A stretch of DNA of 64,000 nt, from the NCBI GenBank assembly GCA_964414425.1, contig CAYPWL010000012.1, positions 1 through 64,000 of the forward strand, given 5' to 3'. This document shows, in pieces, positions 18,416 to 27,420 of this stretch. The notes under the pieces are model-generated. The model was not told the origin of the DNA and did not search any database. It was given only the letters and a program-made list of their open reading frames with translations. Within the stretch, counting starts at the first letter, position 1. Each line of letters opens with the position of its first letter. The position numbers and the translations under genes were made by a program. This DNA comes from GYS-P2D sp964414425 (lineage in GTDB: Bacteria; Bacteroidota; Bacteroidia; Chitinophagales; Saprospiraceae).

Positions 18416-18442
18416 AAAAAAAGAGCCCCAAAAACGGAGCTC
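18416..18442 (-). terminator. Rho-independent terminator
   Basis: On the minus strand GAGCTCC, a 6-base loop and GGGGCTC form a 7-base stem with one G-T pair, followed by seven Ts. It lies 34 bases beyond the stop of the beta-barrel protein gene and should end that transcript. Confidence 0.8.
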
Positions 18443-18475
18443 CTATGTAAGTTATATTATGTGAGTGTCTATCAA

Positions 18476-18940
18476 CTACCAAGAGTATCCCAAGGATAAT
18501 CCCGGAAATAGGGGAAGAAAGAAGCCATCTGCAAAAAGTGGCGTCAGCCCAATCTTAAACGTAAATCCACCGTCAACTGGCTGGCGCCGATATTGTAAGG
18601 ATAATGTTCCTACCACTGCGGAATCAAAATCATCAAAATCAGTTCGACCAGATGCATAGGTAGCTCCTGCGCCCACTTCAAAGTAATTGCCATTATTACC
18701 TAATAGCTTTCTAACCATCACAGGCACCGTCAAGATACTACTCTGCTGACCTCCGACAAATCCAATTCCAATTCGGGCACCCCATTTATCTTCTGTTAAG
18801 TCAAAATCGTAATTAGCGGTCGCTAAGAGACCATTCCCAAGTATTTCTACATAAGCGGATTGCTGCTTTTGAGCATATAGATCTGCACTTAGACCTGCGA
18901 ATAAAAAGATCATGAATGAAAGTAAAATTCCCTTGTTCAT
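18476..18940 (-). CDS. Small outer-membrane beta-barrel-like protein
   Basis: Translation from the ATG at 18940 gives 154 residues with a clear signal peptide (MNKGILLSFMIFLFAGLSADLYAQ). A longer frame to 18973 would add 11 residues before it and is less likely. The mature part alternates hydrophobic and polar residues with many Gly and aromatic residues (YVEILGNGLLATANYDFDL, YFEVGAGATYASGRTDF) and ends in YSW, as in small outer-membrane barrels. No specific function can be read. A strong terminator follows it. Confidence 0.75.
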   Translation of the reverse strand: MNKGILLSFMIFLFAGLSADLYAQKQQSAYVEILGNGLLATANYDFDLTEDKWGARIGIGFVGGQQSSILTVPVMVRKLLGNNGNYFEVGAGATYASGRTDFDDFDSAVVGTLSLQYRRQPVDGGFTFKIGLTPLFADGFFLPLFPGLSLGYSW

Positions 18941-18971
18941 AAAGTCATAGTTTAAAGTTTGTTGAATGCAC

Positions 18972-19079
18972 AATCAACACATGATTATCATTTCAAATTA
19001 TAATTAATTGTTATACGTATTAATCTATTATTCAACATATTATTGAATAATTTCTTGATACAGCCAGCAAGTGTTGATT
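18972..19079. repeat. Nested inverted repeats in a divergent intergenic region
   Basis: Outer arms AATCAACAC (18972-18980) and GTGTTGATT (19071-19079) are perfect reverse complements. Inside them ATTATTCAA (19027-19035) and TTGAATAAT (19043-19051) form a second perfect pair around a 7-base loop. They sit between the divergent beta-barrel and sugar-isomerase-like genes, where regulators would bind. The role is inferred. Confidence 0.4.
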
Positions 19080-19250
19080 ATTGTCCTGATTAAGATAACT
19101 GATCAAAATAGAATGACAAAACCATGCTAAATCCTTAACAGGACTATAGCTAACCGTAACCAACTGTTAACAGTATGTGCTACGATTCACTACGAACATT
19201 CGGAGAATTGACTCGATATGGCTACATTCATAACATAGAAATTATCCAGT

Positions 19251-20165
19251 ATGAAAAACAAGAGTTTAACAGATAGAAGAACATTCGTCAAGGGTGCAAG
19301 CACTTTAGCATTAGGCACTTTGCTATTACCAAGTTGTAAGGAAAACCATGCCGCAGAAGTCGCTGATACAGCCAAGGAAGTCATGAGTACAAAAAGAGGC
19401 TTGGACAAATTCGGTATACAGCTATGGACTATCAAGGATGTACTACCTGCAGATCCGCTCGGTACTATCAAAGAACTCGCAGGCTACGGCTTCAACCAAC
19501 TGGAGGGCTTTGACGGTGATCAAGGTATGTTCTGGGGTCAGACTCCTAAAGAATTCAAGAGCTACCTGAACGATCTCGACTTAGACATGGTGTCCAGCCA
19601 TTGTAACATCAATGAAAACTTTGAACAGAAAGCAGCTGATGCGGCTGAGGCTGGATTAGAGTATCTGATTTGTCCTTGGATCGGTCCGCAGAAGTCTGTA
19701 GATGCCTGGAAGGAAGTCACTGATAAGTTTAACAAGTGTGGCGAGATCTGTAAAGCAAATGGCATCAAGTTTGGCTATCATAATCATGCATATTCATTCA
19801 TACCATTCTCGGGAATGATACCTCAAGATTATATGATGGACAACACTGATCCCGATCTTGTAGAGCATGAGATGGACATCTATTGGGTAGTTACGGCTGG
19901 TGTAGACCCTATCGAATATCTCGATAAGTATCCTAACCGATTTAAGCTGTGTCACATAAAAGATCGCATGAAAGATGCGGGAGACGAGAGATTGGCCTCT
20001 TGTAATCTTGGTACTGGTATCATAGACTACCCGACCATCCTTAGCAAGGCCAAGGAGCGTGGCATGAAATACTTCATCATGGAGCAAGAGCGATACGACA
20101 ATACAACTCCAATGGAATGTGCACAGGTGGGCGCTAATTACTTGAAAGACATAGTCCTTGCCTAA
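19251..20165 (+). CDS. Exported sugar phosphate isomerase/epimerase-like TIM barrel
   Basis: The 304-residue protein carries a Tat-type leader with DRRTFVKG and a hydrophobic core ending in LLLPSC, so it may be a Tat-exported lipoprotein (Cys29). The mature part is an AP-endonuclease-2-like TIM barrel: GIQLWTIKDVLPADP, SSHCNINENF, GYHNHAYSF, EMDIYWV and FKLCHIKDR carry the usual His, Glu and Asp metal ligands. Such exported proteins are abundant in Bacteroidota and probably act on sugars or inositols. The substrate is unknown. A terminator hairpin follows 28 bases after the stop. Confidence 0.9.
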   Translation: MKNKSLTDRRTFVKGASTLALGTLLLPSCKENHAAEVADTAKEVMSTKRGLDKFGIQLWTIKDVLPADPLGTIKELAGYGFNQLEGFDGDQGMFWGQTPKEFKSYLNDLDLDMVSSHCNINENFEQKAADAAEAGLEYLICPWIGPQKSVDAWKEVTDKFNKCGEICKANGIKFGYHNHAYSFIPFSGMIPQDYMMDNTDPDLVEHEMDIYWVVTAGVDPIEYLDKYPNRFKLCHIKDRMKDAGDERLASCNLGTGIIDYPTILSKAKERGMKYFIMEQERYDNTTPMECAQVGANYLKDIVLA

Positions 20166-20192
20166 ATCATAAACACATAGATTGAACCGAAT

Positions 20193-20222
20193 ATGCCTGT
20201 CAAGAACGACGGGCATTTTCAT
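20193..20222 (+). terminator. Rho-independent terminator
   Basis: ATGCCTGTC (20193-20201) and GACGGGCAT (20208-20216) pair over nine bases with one G-T pair and a 6-base loop, followed by TTTCATTT. It separates the isomerase-like gene from the decarboxylase gene. Confidence 0.7.
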
Positions 20223-20239
20223 TTGTAATACTGGAGATT

Positions 20240-21661
20240 ATGACAAGCGCAGAATTTAAGAAAGAAGCCTACAGGATGGTTGACCTCATGGTCGAGTATA
20301 TGGATACGATCGAGTCTTATCCCGTCAAGTCTCAGGTCAAGCCAAAAGAAGTCTATCATCAGCTTCCAAACGATATGCCACGACATGGAGAGTCTATGGA
20401 TCAGATCTTATCGGACTTCAGAGAGGTCATCATGCCGGGTATCACACACTGGCAGCATCCTAACTTCTATGCATACTTCCAAGCGAATGCCAGTCCCCCG
20501 TCCATATTGGCCGAGATGCTGACTGCGACACTCGGCGTACAAGGGATGAAGTGGGATACATCACCAGCGTCGACGGAACTCGAGGAAAAGGTGATGTCAT
20601 GGCTATCCAGAGCGATCAAGCTACCCTCCTCTTGGGAGGGAGTCATCCAGAGTACTGCCTCCGACTCTACGCTATGTGCCTTGTTGACTGCACGAGAGCA
20701 ACGATCTGATTACGCTATTAATCAACGGGGATTTAAAGCTGATCAAACCTATCGGGTCTACTGCTCTACAGAGACACACTCTTCCGGAGAAAAGGCGGCT
20801 AAAATCGCAGGTATAGGCCAACAAAATGTAGTCAAGATCGGTACACATGATCTTCAGGCTATATCGACTGAAGATCTCCTTAAAAACATCCAGCAAGATA
20901 TTGAGGCAGGATATACCCCGTTGTGTGTGATGGCTACTCTGGGCACTACGAGCACATTAGCCATGGATGCTATTGGAGCAATAGCTGCTATCACATCTGA
21001 GCATAATATATGGTTGCACATAGATGCCGCATATGCAGGCGCTGCATTGATCCTACCAGAGTATCAACACCTTATCGAGGGGATAGAGATTGCAGATAGT
21101 TTTGTATTCAATCCGCATAAGTGGTTGTTTACCAACTTTGACTGTTCAGCTTACTTTGTTAAGGATCCTGTAGCGCTGAAGAACACATTCGCCATCTTAC
21201 CCGAATATCTCAAGACCAGTTCGGACAGCGTCGTTAACAATCACTGTGACTGGGGCATCCCCTTAGGGCGACGGTTTAGATCGCTAAAGCTATGGTTCGT
21301 CTTGCGATACTATGGCCTCACTGGTCTACAAGAGATCTTAAGAGGGCATATCGAGATGGCAGCTTGGGTAGAAAAACAAGTTGTTGAGCATAAAGACTTT
21401 GAACTAATGACACCACGATCGATGAACTTGGTGTGCTTTAGATGGCATCCATCAGCTATCCATGACGATGAACAACTGGAACGCTTCAATCAAAGTCTAC
21501 TACAAGAGATAAATCAGTCAGGTGAGCTCTACATGACTCATACGAGGATTAAGGAGAAGTTGACTCTGCGTATGTCTATAGGGCAACTTAAGGCTACTAA
21601 GGAGCATGTTCAAGGTGCTTGGGAGACTATTGTTAGGATCAGCAACTCAATAGCTAAGTAA
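20240..21661 (+). CDS. PLP-dependent aromatic-L-amino-acid decarboxylase family
   Basis: The 473-residue cytoplasmic group II decarboxylase contains WQHPNFYAYFQANASPPSI, the cofactor-contacting IDAAYAGAALI and the PLP lysine Lys294 in NPHKWLFTNFDCS. The length and order match DOPA/tryptophan decarboxylases. The reaction would be conversion of an aromatic amino acid to its amine and CO2; the exact substrate is not visible. A GGAG site is 8 bases before the ATG. Its stop codon overlaps the start of the next small gene. Confidence 0.93.
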   Translation: MTSAEFKKEAYRMVDLMVEYMDTIESYPVKSQVKPKEVYHQLPNDMPRHGESMDQILSDFREVIMPGITHWQHPNFYAYFQANASPPSILAEMLTATLGVQGMKWDTSPASTELEEKVMSWLSRAIKLPSSWEGVIQSTASDSTLCALLTAREQRSDYAINQRGFKADQTYRVYCSTETHSSGEKAAKIAGIGQQNVVKIGTHDLQAISTEDLLKNIQQDIEAGYTPLCVMATLGTTSTLAMDAIGAIAAITSEHNIWLHIDAAYAGAALILPEYQHLIEGIEIADSFVFNPHKWLFTNFDCSAYFVKDPVALKNTFAILPEYLKTSSDSVVNNHCDWGIPLGRRFRSLKLWFVLRYYGLTGLQEILRGHIEMAAWVEKQVVEHKDFELMTPRSMNLVCFRWHPSAIHDDEQLERFNQSLLQEINQSGELYMTHTRIKEKLTLRMSIGQLKATKEHVQGAWETIVRISNSIAK

Positions 21662-21921
21662 TGATAGAGCTACCAGAGTTTGACCCCAAGTGGAGTGACT
21701 ACCGTAAGGCACTGTACTATGATGCGCATGGTGACTGGGACAAGGCCCATACCATAGTTGATGGACTGAGAGATCCTAAGGCTATGCATATCCATGCTTA
21801 TCTGCATCGAAAAGAAGGTGATCAGTGGAATGCCAGCTACTGGTATAGTAGGGCTAATCAACCCGTATACACAGGTTCTGTAGTAGAAGAATGGCAGAGG
21901 CTTTGGAGCCTCTATCGTTGA
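21661..21921 (+). CDS. Small conserved hypothetical protein
   Basis: This 86-residue cytoplasmic protein starts in a TAATG overlap with the decarboxylase stop, so translation is coupled. It is rich in Trp and Tyr, with the motif WDKAHTIVDGLRDPKAMHIHAYLHRKEGD followed by ASYWYSRA, recalling TPR-like helical pairs in a widespread uncharacterised family. The role is unknown. Confidence 0.72.
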   Translation: MIELPEFDPKWSDYRKALYYDAHGDWDKAHTIVDGLRDPKAMHIHAYLHRKEGDQWNASYWYSRANQPVYTGSVVEEWQRLWSLYR

Positions 21922-21929
21922 ATTATATG

Positions 21930-22453
21930 CTAAGAGTAACTCAAGTCCCGCTGTGAAGCTCGTAAGATATTCGCACCAATTATTAAGAGTAATACTGATA
22001 GGAGCATCAATCCCCACTCTCCTAATGTTGGTATTTGCTGAGTTGGAGTACCTAATATGGCCAAGTCCGATGTCACCGTAAAACATCCACCGACGGTCTT
22101 AAAAAAGTCATCACAGAATACCACAAACATGCCCTCCTCATTAAAGGTGGCACTTGATGTGGCGGGATCAATTAAGATTTCTTCTCTTCCTACATCAGAA
22201 CCATCAAAAGGATTGGCACTTGAGCGCAAGAGATCCATGCTCAACAGTACTGGAGCATCGCAGCCGTCTAATACAAAATTGATGGTACTCCCCGTCTGAA
22301 AGAAGGTTTCAGTACAACTGGCATAAACCGCCTCCATTATTTCGTCATTAGACGATCCATCAGTGTCGAATGGAGTAACTGTAAACTCGCCTTGAGCAAA
22401 AATCAACTGTGAGGGTAATGCCAATAGTGTAATGGCTAAAAAATTGTTTTCAT
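21930..22453 (-). CDS. IPTL-CTERM sorted protein with frameshifted signal peptide
   Basis: The in-frame part covers 21930-22424 and ends with IPTLGEWG, a hydrophobic helix and a basic tail (about the last 34 residues). This matches the IPTLxxWG-CTERM signal handled by exosortase H. The mature region is short, acidic and has several cysteines. The frame has no proper start. An ATG at 22453 in another frame reads MKTIF and then stops, because a run of six A (22438-22443 on the plus strand) is one base short. With seven, the product would be MKTIFLAITLLALPSQLIFA plus the body, 174 residues. It is either a sequencing slip or a real mutation. Confidence 0.8.
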
Positions 22454-22726
22454 GGGTTATACTAATTTAAAAAAGCTAATTAATAGCTGCTTATATCTGC
22501 AGCAAGATGCTTTGATTGATTAGGATACATTTAGGTCGGAAACCCTCTCAAGCGTTTCAATCTTACCTAAAGGTGATGCATAAAACTTAGCAAATAATCT
22601 TTATGAACTACATATCAAAATATATTATAATATATATTAAACACATAATCAGTATTTAACACTTATGATTTTATTATAATGTGTAAAATATTAATGATTT
22701 TAGCTTGAGCAGACGACATCCTACGA

Positions 22727-23437
22727 TTACTTTTGGATACTTTGAGAAGTCACCCATTCTTCGTTCAGTGTGATATGAAAAAAGGCATAAAACAATTGAT
22801 CCGTTTGACGATCAAAATCAAGTTGATCAATCGATTCCATCAGCAAATCATGCTGTATTGAAGGCGTCATACCTTTTGCGGAATTATACTCATCGATCAA
22901 TTTTGTGATCAAACTATTGGACTTCGATGTAGACTGCAAAAACTTAAATAAGTCGTTTTCCTGAGCGAAACAAAGGAAATTTACGATTTCATTATCATCG
23001 ACCTGATAACCACATGCGTTAGTCAAAAAGGGTAGATCTGGCAGCATACCTGGACTGATAAATGGCTCATTCTTAATATAGGGATAGTTCTTAGTGAATG
23101 GAAACCGATTGAGCATATCAACTCTCATCCTTTGTGCGTGAAATTTATAAAGTTGACCGACTTGATCAGCTTCTGATGCTTCTCCCAGTCCTTTTTCAAA
23201 TTCTCGTTTTAGCTCATGGATTGCAGAAATGGTACGATCACTAAATACCGTAGACAGCTCTTGGTAATGCTCAGGAGAATAATCACTGGCTGTAGTCATA
23301 TTAGGCGCTGACCTATGCTCATTAATCCCATTGACTGCAGTCTCTGTATGACTTGACTGAGTAGGTGTTGCATCTTTACAACTATAGAAACCTATCATAA
23401 AGAGACCAACTATGTTTATAACTAATCTTTTACGCAT
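22727..23437 (-). CDS. Putative lipoprotein, unknown
   Basis: The 236-residue protein begins with a lipoprotein signal (LVINIVGLFMIGFYSC, lipobox Cys20), followed by a low-complexity Thr/Ser linker. The mature domain is mostly helical and charged (SAIHELKREFEKGLGEASEAD). No family is recognised. About 270 bases of very AT-rich DNA precede the next gene on its downstream side. Confidence 0.72.
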   Translation of the reverse strand: MRKRLVINIVGLFMIGFYSCKDATPTQSSHTETAVNGINEHRSAPNMTTASDYSPEHYQELSTVFSDRTISAIHELKREFEKGLGEASEADQVGQLYKFHAQRMRVDMLNRFPFTKNYPYIKNEPFISPGMLPDLPFLTNACGYQVDDNEIVNFLCFAQENDLFKFLQSTSKSNSLITKLIDEYNSAKGMTPSIQHDLLMESIDQLDFDRQTDQLFYAFFHITLNEEWVTSQSIQK

Positions 23438-23476
23438 TATGAATATTACACATATGATAAAGTGAAAGTATTGATC

Positions 23477-24724
23477 TTAATTATTAGATGCACGTAATTT
23501 CTTAAGCGCTGTTAATCCATAATATACGCAGACGGTGGAGATCAACAAGAGTAGCGCACTCACGATATACGGTGCTCCTGGAAAATAAATCTCTTGTGTA
23601 AACCTAAAAAATAGTGAGGTCGCAATGGCTGGACCAATAATAGTCGTGATACTCATCATACTCGCCAGTGCTCCTTGTAGATTACCTTGTTCTCGATCAT
23701 TGACACTCTTGGAGAGTAATCCCTGTAATGTAGGTCCTGCGACCCCTCCTAATGCATATGGAATAAGAATAGCATAAATCATCCAGCCTTCAAATGCGAA
23801 GGCAAATAGTGTCATCCCTATACTCCATAGTATAAACCCTCCTAAGATCGTCTTATACTCACCAAAGGTCTTCACGATACGGCCGAGCAATCCACCCTGA
23901 ACGATCGCTACTAAGAGTCCAACGAAAGTAAGACTGAGGCCAACATCCATCTCATCCCAAGCATATACCTCCATGGTGAAGAATGACCAGATGGCAGGTA
24001 ACACTTGACCTGCGACATTGGCTAAAAAGAGAGCGATGATGAGGAGTCCCAAACCTTGATAGGTACTGAGATGCTTGAGCGACACCCCAGGTATCATCTT
24101 CTTAAGAGATGGTTGTCGCCTATTGTCAGGAGATAATGACTCTGGCACAAAAAAGTATCCGAATAGAAAGTTAGCAAAGGACAATCCCGCTGCCACATAG
24201 AATGGCAGTCGAGTTGCTATATCTCCCAGTAGTCCGCCTATAGCTGGCCCAATAATAAACCCTAAGCCAAAGGCGGCACCTATTAATCCAAAGTTCTTCG
24301 CCCTATCCTCTTCACTTGAGATATCAGCAATGTAGGCATTGGCAGTCGTAAAACTCGCGCCACAGATACCGGCAAAAATACGACCGATAAATAGCCATAC
24401 GATAGTCGTAGCAAAGGCATGAAGCAGGTAGTCCAGACTTAAACCGATCAAACTCAACAATAGGATCGGCCTGCGTCCATAGCGATCACTCAATTCACCC
24501 ATCACTGGAGAGAATAGAAATTGCATGACCGCAAATGATACCATCAACAGCCCTGCCCAAGCGGATGCCTCACTGAGTCCCTGACCTGTCAATTCCTCAA
24601 TGAGTCTCGGGAAGACTGGTATGATTATACCAAAGCCTATGACGTCAATCATAACTGTGAGAAAAATAAAAATCAGTGCTTGCTTCTGTTGGACCATGCC
24701 ACAAAGGTCACGATTTTTATACAT
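23477..24724 (-). CDS. TCR/Tet-type MFS transporter
   Basis: The 415-residue transporter has about twelve hydrophobic segments. The MFS loop motif GELSDRYGRRPILL lies between helices 2 and 3, and IGFGIIIPVFPRLIEEL in helix 1 matches the TetA-like (TCR/Tet) drug:proton antiporter group. GPAIGGLLGD is the antiporter motif C region. Chromosomal members of this group in Bacteroidota usually do not confer tetracycline resistance. The substrate is unknown. Confidence 0.92.
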   Translation of the reverse strand: MYKNRDLCGMVQQKQALIFIFLTVMIDVIGFGIIIPVFPRLIEELTGQGLSEASAWAGLLMVSFAVMQFLFSPVMGELSDRYGRRPILLLSLIGLSLDYLLHAFATTIVWLFIGRIFAGICGASFTTANAYIADISSEEDRAKNFGLIGAAFGLGFIIGPAIGGLLGDIATRLPFYVAAGLSFANFLFGYFFVPESLSPDNRRQPSLKKMIPGVSLKHLSTYQGLGLLIIALFLANVAGQVLPAIWSFFTMEVYAWDEMDVGLSLTFVGLLVAIVQGGLLGRIVKTFGEYKTILGGFILWSIGMTLFAFAFEGWMIYAILIPYALGGVAGPTLQGLLSKSVNDREQGNLQGALASMMSITTIIGPAIATSLFFRFTQEIYFPGAPYIVSALLLLISTVCVYYGLTALKKLRASNN

Positions 24725-24782
24725 ACCCTTGCATAATGTTGGGCTTGGTCTACCTTTATAAAAAATATCTCAAATCGAGCTT

Positions 24783-25331
24783 ATGGCACACGCTTCCGAA
24801 CAGATGCCTTATTTCATCAAACCTTCCTTGAACCTAAGTGATCAAGCCAAAACTGAAGCCTACCAAAATGTACAATCCGAACTAAGCCTACTACTTGGAG
24901 ACGAACAGGACATCTTAGTAATCATGGCGAGTATCAACTGTATCCTCAAGTCACACTTGCCTTACTTCTATTGGGTAGGATTTTACATCGCTCATGGTGA
25001 CCTCCTCAAGGTAGGTCCATATCAAGGGACATTAGGATGTATCGATATTGCTATAGGTAGAGGAGTATGCGGCCGAGTAGCTCAGTCCAGAGAGACTATT
25101 ATAGTTGATGATGTGCATGCACTGGTCCAAGGTGCTGATCATATCGCCTGTGACCCTAACTCCCACTCTGAGATCGTACTACCAGTCTTCAATTCAGAGG
25201 GAGCTTTGATAGCAGTATTTGATGTGGATAGCACCCTCAAGTCGTCCTTTAATCACATCGATCAAGAAAATCTCGAGCAGTTGCTACGACAGTTCTTCAC
25301 AGAACGCACATTAACCAGTGTATTCGCCTAA
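24783..25331 (+). CDS. msrC: Free methionine-(R)-sulfoxide reductase (GAF domain)
   Basis: The 182-residue single GAF-domain protein has the three cysteines of the free methionine-R-sulfoxide reductase family: Cys86 in GTLGCIDI, Cys96 in GRGVCG and Cys123 in HIACD, close to positions 84, 94 and 118 of the E. coli enzyme. It would reduce free Met-R-sulfoxide in the cytoplasm as part of oxidative stress defence. The FYWVGFY segment is also typical. It overlaps the longest reading of the next gene and may share its transcript. Confidence 0.88.
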   Translation: MAHASEQMPYFIKPSLNLSDQAKTEAYQNVQSELSLLLGDEQDILVIMASINCILKSHLPYFYWVGFYIAHGDLLKVGPYQGTLGCIDIAIGRGVCGRVAQSRETIIVDDVHALVQGADHIACDPNSHSEIVLPVFNSEGALIAVFDVDSTLKSSFNHIDQENLEQLLRQFFTERTLTSVFA

Positions 25332-25341
25332 TACCATAAAC

Positions 25342-26640
25342 ATGAACACATTATCCAATAGAGGTCATCAGGCTGTATCATCCCCCTTGCGGATCGATTG
25401 GGATATCACATTTGAGGCACTTGACAATCAGTATCATCCCGAAGATAATCCCAGCGGTGATTTTGCGCTTAACATAGCCGAAAATAGACTTCAATGGCCT
25501 AAACTCAAGCAGAAGTTCAGAGATATCTGTGCTAACAATGAGTTGCCAGATTGGGTGATGGGATATACCTCTACCCTTGGTGATATATACTTTAGAGAGG
25601 CGGTAGCGCAGTTTTACCAAGAGCAAATCTGTGAGGTGCAGATCAATCCAGATCTAATGGGCATATCTGGAGGCGCGACAGGGATTGTTGAGATGTCCGC
25701 ATTGATCTTAGCTAATCCTAAGGAGTATTGCGCTATCCCAGCACCCGCCTATCCTGTGTATGAGAAAGACTTAGGTAATATAGCTGGAGTGCTCCGTTAT
25801 GATCTGATCAGCTCATCTAAATCATCTAAATCAAGAACCAATACAGTATCAATATCAACGCTGACTGAGGCAAGAAAAAATCTAAAGAAAAAGGGGAAGA
25901 AGCTAAAGATGGTGGTCATCACCACCCCCGACAATCCCACTGGTCAAGAGTATACCGCGAAGAAGCTCAGTAAAATCGCTCAGTGGTGTATCAGTAAGCA
26001 CATCCATCTTATCGTCAATGAGATCTATGCGCTCTCGAAAATAGAGACCGTACACCCTGATATCAAGGGAGACTACAAGTCAGGAAAGTCTTATTGCTCG
26101 TTTTTAGATATTATGCACGATTACCGGAGCGACTATCTACATCATTGGTATTCGATGTCAAAGGATTTTGGTATTTCTGGATTTAGAATCGGAGTAGTCT
26201 ACAGTCATAACGAACAGTTCATCAAGGCGTATGAAAATCTAAACATCGGTCATACCATATCCAACCATACACAGTGGATGATGGCGCAGCTACTGCAAGA
26301 TACCCGATGGGTCAATCAATATATCACTGACAATCAGCATCTCTTAACTCAATCTTATGTGAGTGTCATCAAACTCTTGAAGAAGCATAAGATTCCATAT
26401 GTCCCTGCACGAGGAGGGCTATTCGTCTGGATAGATCTTTCTAAATATTTAGCTCATCGCAACAAGACAGTAGACGAGCTCTTTTGGAAGCAACTCTATG
26501 AGAAAACAGGTGTATTGTTGACACCTGGTCACGGATTTGGACATAAAGAATACGGCAAGTACAGATTAGTATATCCCTATGTGAGTTATGCAGATCTCCA
26601 AGTCGCTCTATCACGTCTTGATCAATTCTTTAGCAAGTAA
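25342..26640 (+). CDS. Class I/II PLP-dependent aminotransferase
   Basis: Starting at the ATG at 25342 the protein has 432 residues; a GTG at 25318 would overlap the preceding gene and adds little. It has ALNIAENRLQWP near the N-terminus, TTPDNPTGQEY, and the PLP-lysine region YSMSKDFGISGFRIG. The layout resembles 1-aminocyclopropane-1-carboxylate synthase-like aminotransferases. The Asn-Pro-Thr-Gly and Ser-x-Ser-Lys motifs are intact. The substrate cannot be inferred. The alpha/beta hydrolase gene follows 6 bases later. Confidence 0.88.
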   Translation: MNTLSNRGHQAVSSPLRIDWDITFEALDNQYHPEDNPSGDFALNIAENRLQWPKLKQKFRDICANNELPDWVMGYTSTLGDIYFREAVAQFYQEQICEVQINPDLMGISGGATGIVEMSALILANPKEYCAIPAPAYPVYEKDLGNIAGVLRYDLISSSKSSKSRTNTVSISTLTEARKNLKKKGKKLKMVVITTPDNPTGQEYTAKKLSKIAQWCISKHIHLIVNEIYALSKIETVHPDIKGDYKSGKSYCSFLDIMHDYRSDYLHHWYSMSKDFGISGFRIGVVYSHNEQFIKAYENLNIGHTISNHTQWMMAQLLQDTRWVNQYITDNQHLLTQSYVSVIKLLKKHKIPYVPARGGLFVWIDLSKYLAHRNKTVDELFWKQLYEKTGVLLTPGHGFGHKEYGKYRLVYPYVSYADLQVALSRLDQFFSK

Positions 26641-26646
26641 TAACCC

Positions 26647-27420
26647 ATGAACAAATTGATGAAGCGCCTCTTAATCGGCATTGCCCTACTGTACATCATA
26701 TTGTTGATCGGAGTATACTTCGCACAAGAGCAATTGCTGTTTAATCCCGATAAATTACCCGAGGGTCATGTATTCAGAGCTGGAGAAGAGGTCGAGCTAG
26801 AAGTAGCGCCAAAGGTTTCTCTTAATTGTATCCTAATCGACAATGAAAATGAAAAAGGCGTTATCCTCTATCTCCATGGCAATAGAGGTAGCAACAGACG
26901 GTGCCTACGTCAGGTGATGGTTTATGATGGACTGGGTTATGATCTATTTATGCCGGACTATCGGAGCTATGGGAAGAGCGACGGATCAATGATTTCGCAG
27001 GGCCAGGCATATGATGATATGCAGGTAGTCTACAACTATCTTAAGGCAAGCTACGGCGAGGATAAAATAACCATACTGGGATACTCGCTTGGGTCCGCTA
27101 TGGCCAGCCATCTTGCTGCATCTAACAACCCTAAGGCCTTGCACCTCGTCGCTCCATACAAGAGTATGATTGCGATGAAGAACAAATTTGCTCCATTTAT
27201 CCCGAGCTTCTTATTAAAGTATCCATTTAGAAATGATGAGAATCTGACCCAAGTGAACTGCCCGGTCACACTATATCATGCGCCAGATGATGAGTTGATT
27301 CCATATGATCACGGTAGAAGCTTATCGCAGATCGATCCTTCATTTAAGTTCATTGACTTGCCAGGATCAGGTCACAGAGGATCCATATTTAACGACGCCG
27401 TGAGGCACAATATCGATTGA
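26647..27420 (+). CDS. Membrane-anchored alpha/beta hydrolase
   Basis: The 257-residue protein has one N-terminal transmembrane helix (LLIGIALLYIILLIGVYFA), followed by an alpha/beta hydrolase of the BEM46/YfhR-like kind. It has the oxyanion region LYLHGNRGSNRR, nucleophile elbow GYSLGS, an Asp in HAPDDELIPYDHG and the His in GSGHRGS. Its substrate is unknown. It lies 6 bases after the aminotransferase gene and is probably cotranscribed, and it abuts the convergent T9SS giant gene with no spacer. Confidence 0.88.
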   Translation: MNKLMKRLLIGIALLYIILLIGVYFAQEQLLFNPDKLPEGHVFRAGEEVELEVAPKVSLNCILIDNENEKGVILYLHGNRGSNRRCLRQVMVYDGLGYDLFMPDYRSYGKSDGSMISQGQAYDDMQVVYNYLKASYGEDKITILGYSLGSAMASHLAASNNPKALHLVAPYKSMIAMKNKFAPFIPSFLLKYPFRNDENLTQVNCPVTLYHAPDDELIPYDHGRSLSQIDPSFKFIDLPGSGHRGSIFNDAVRHNID

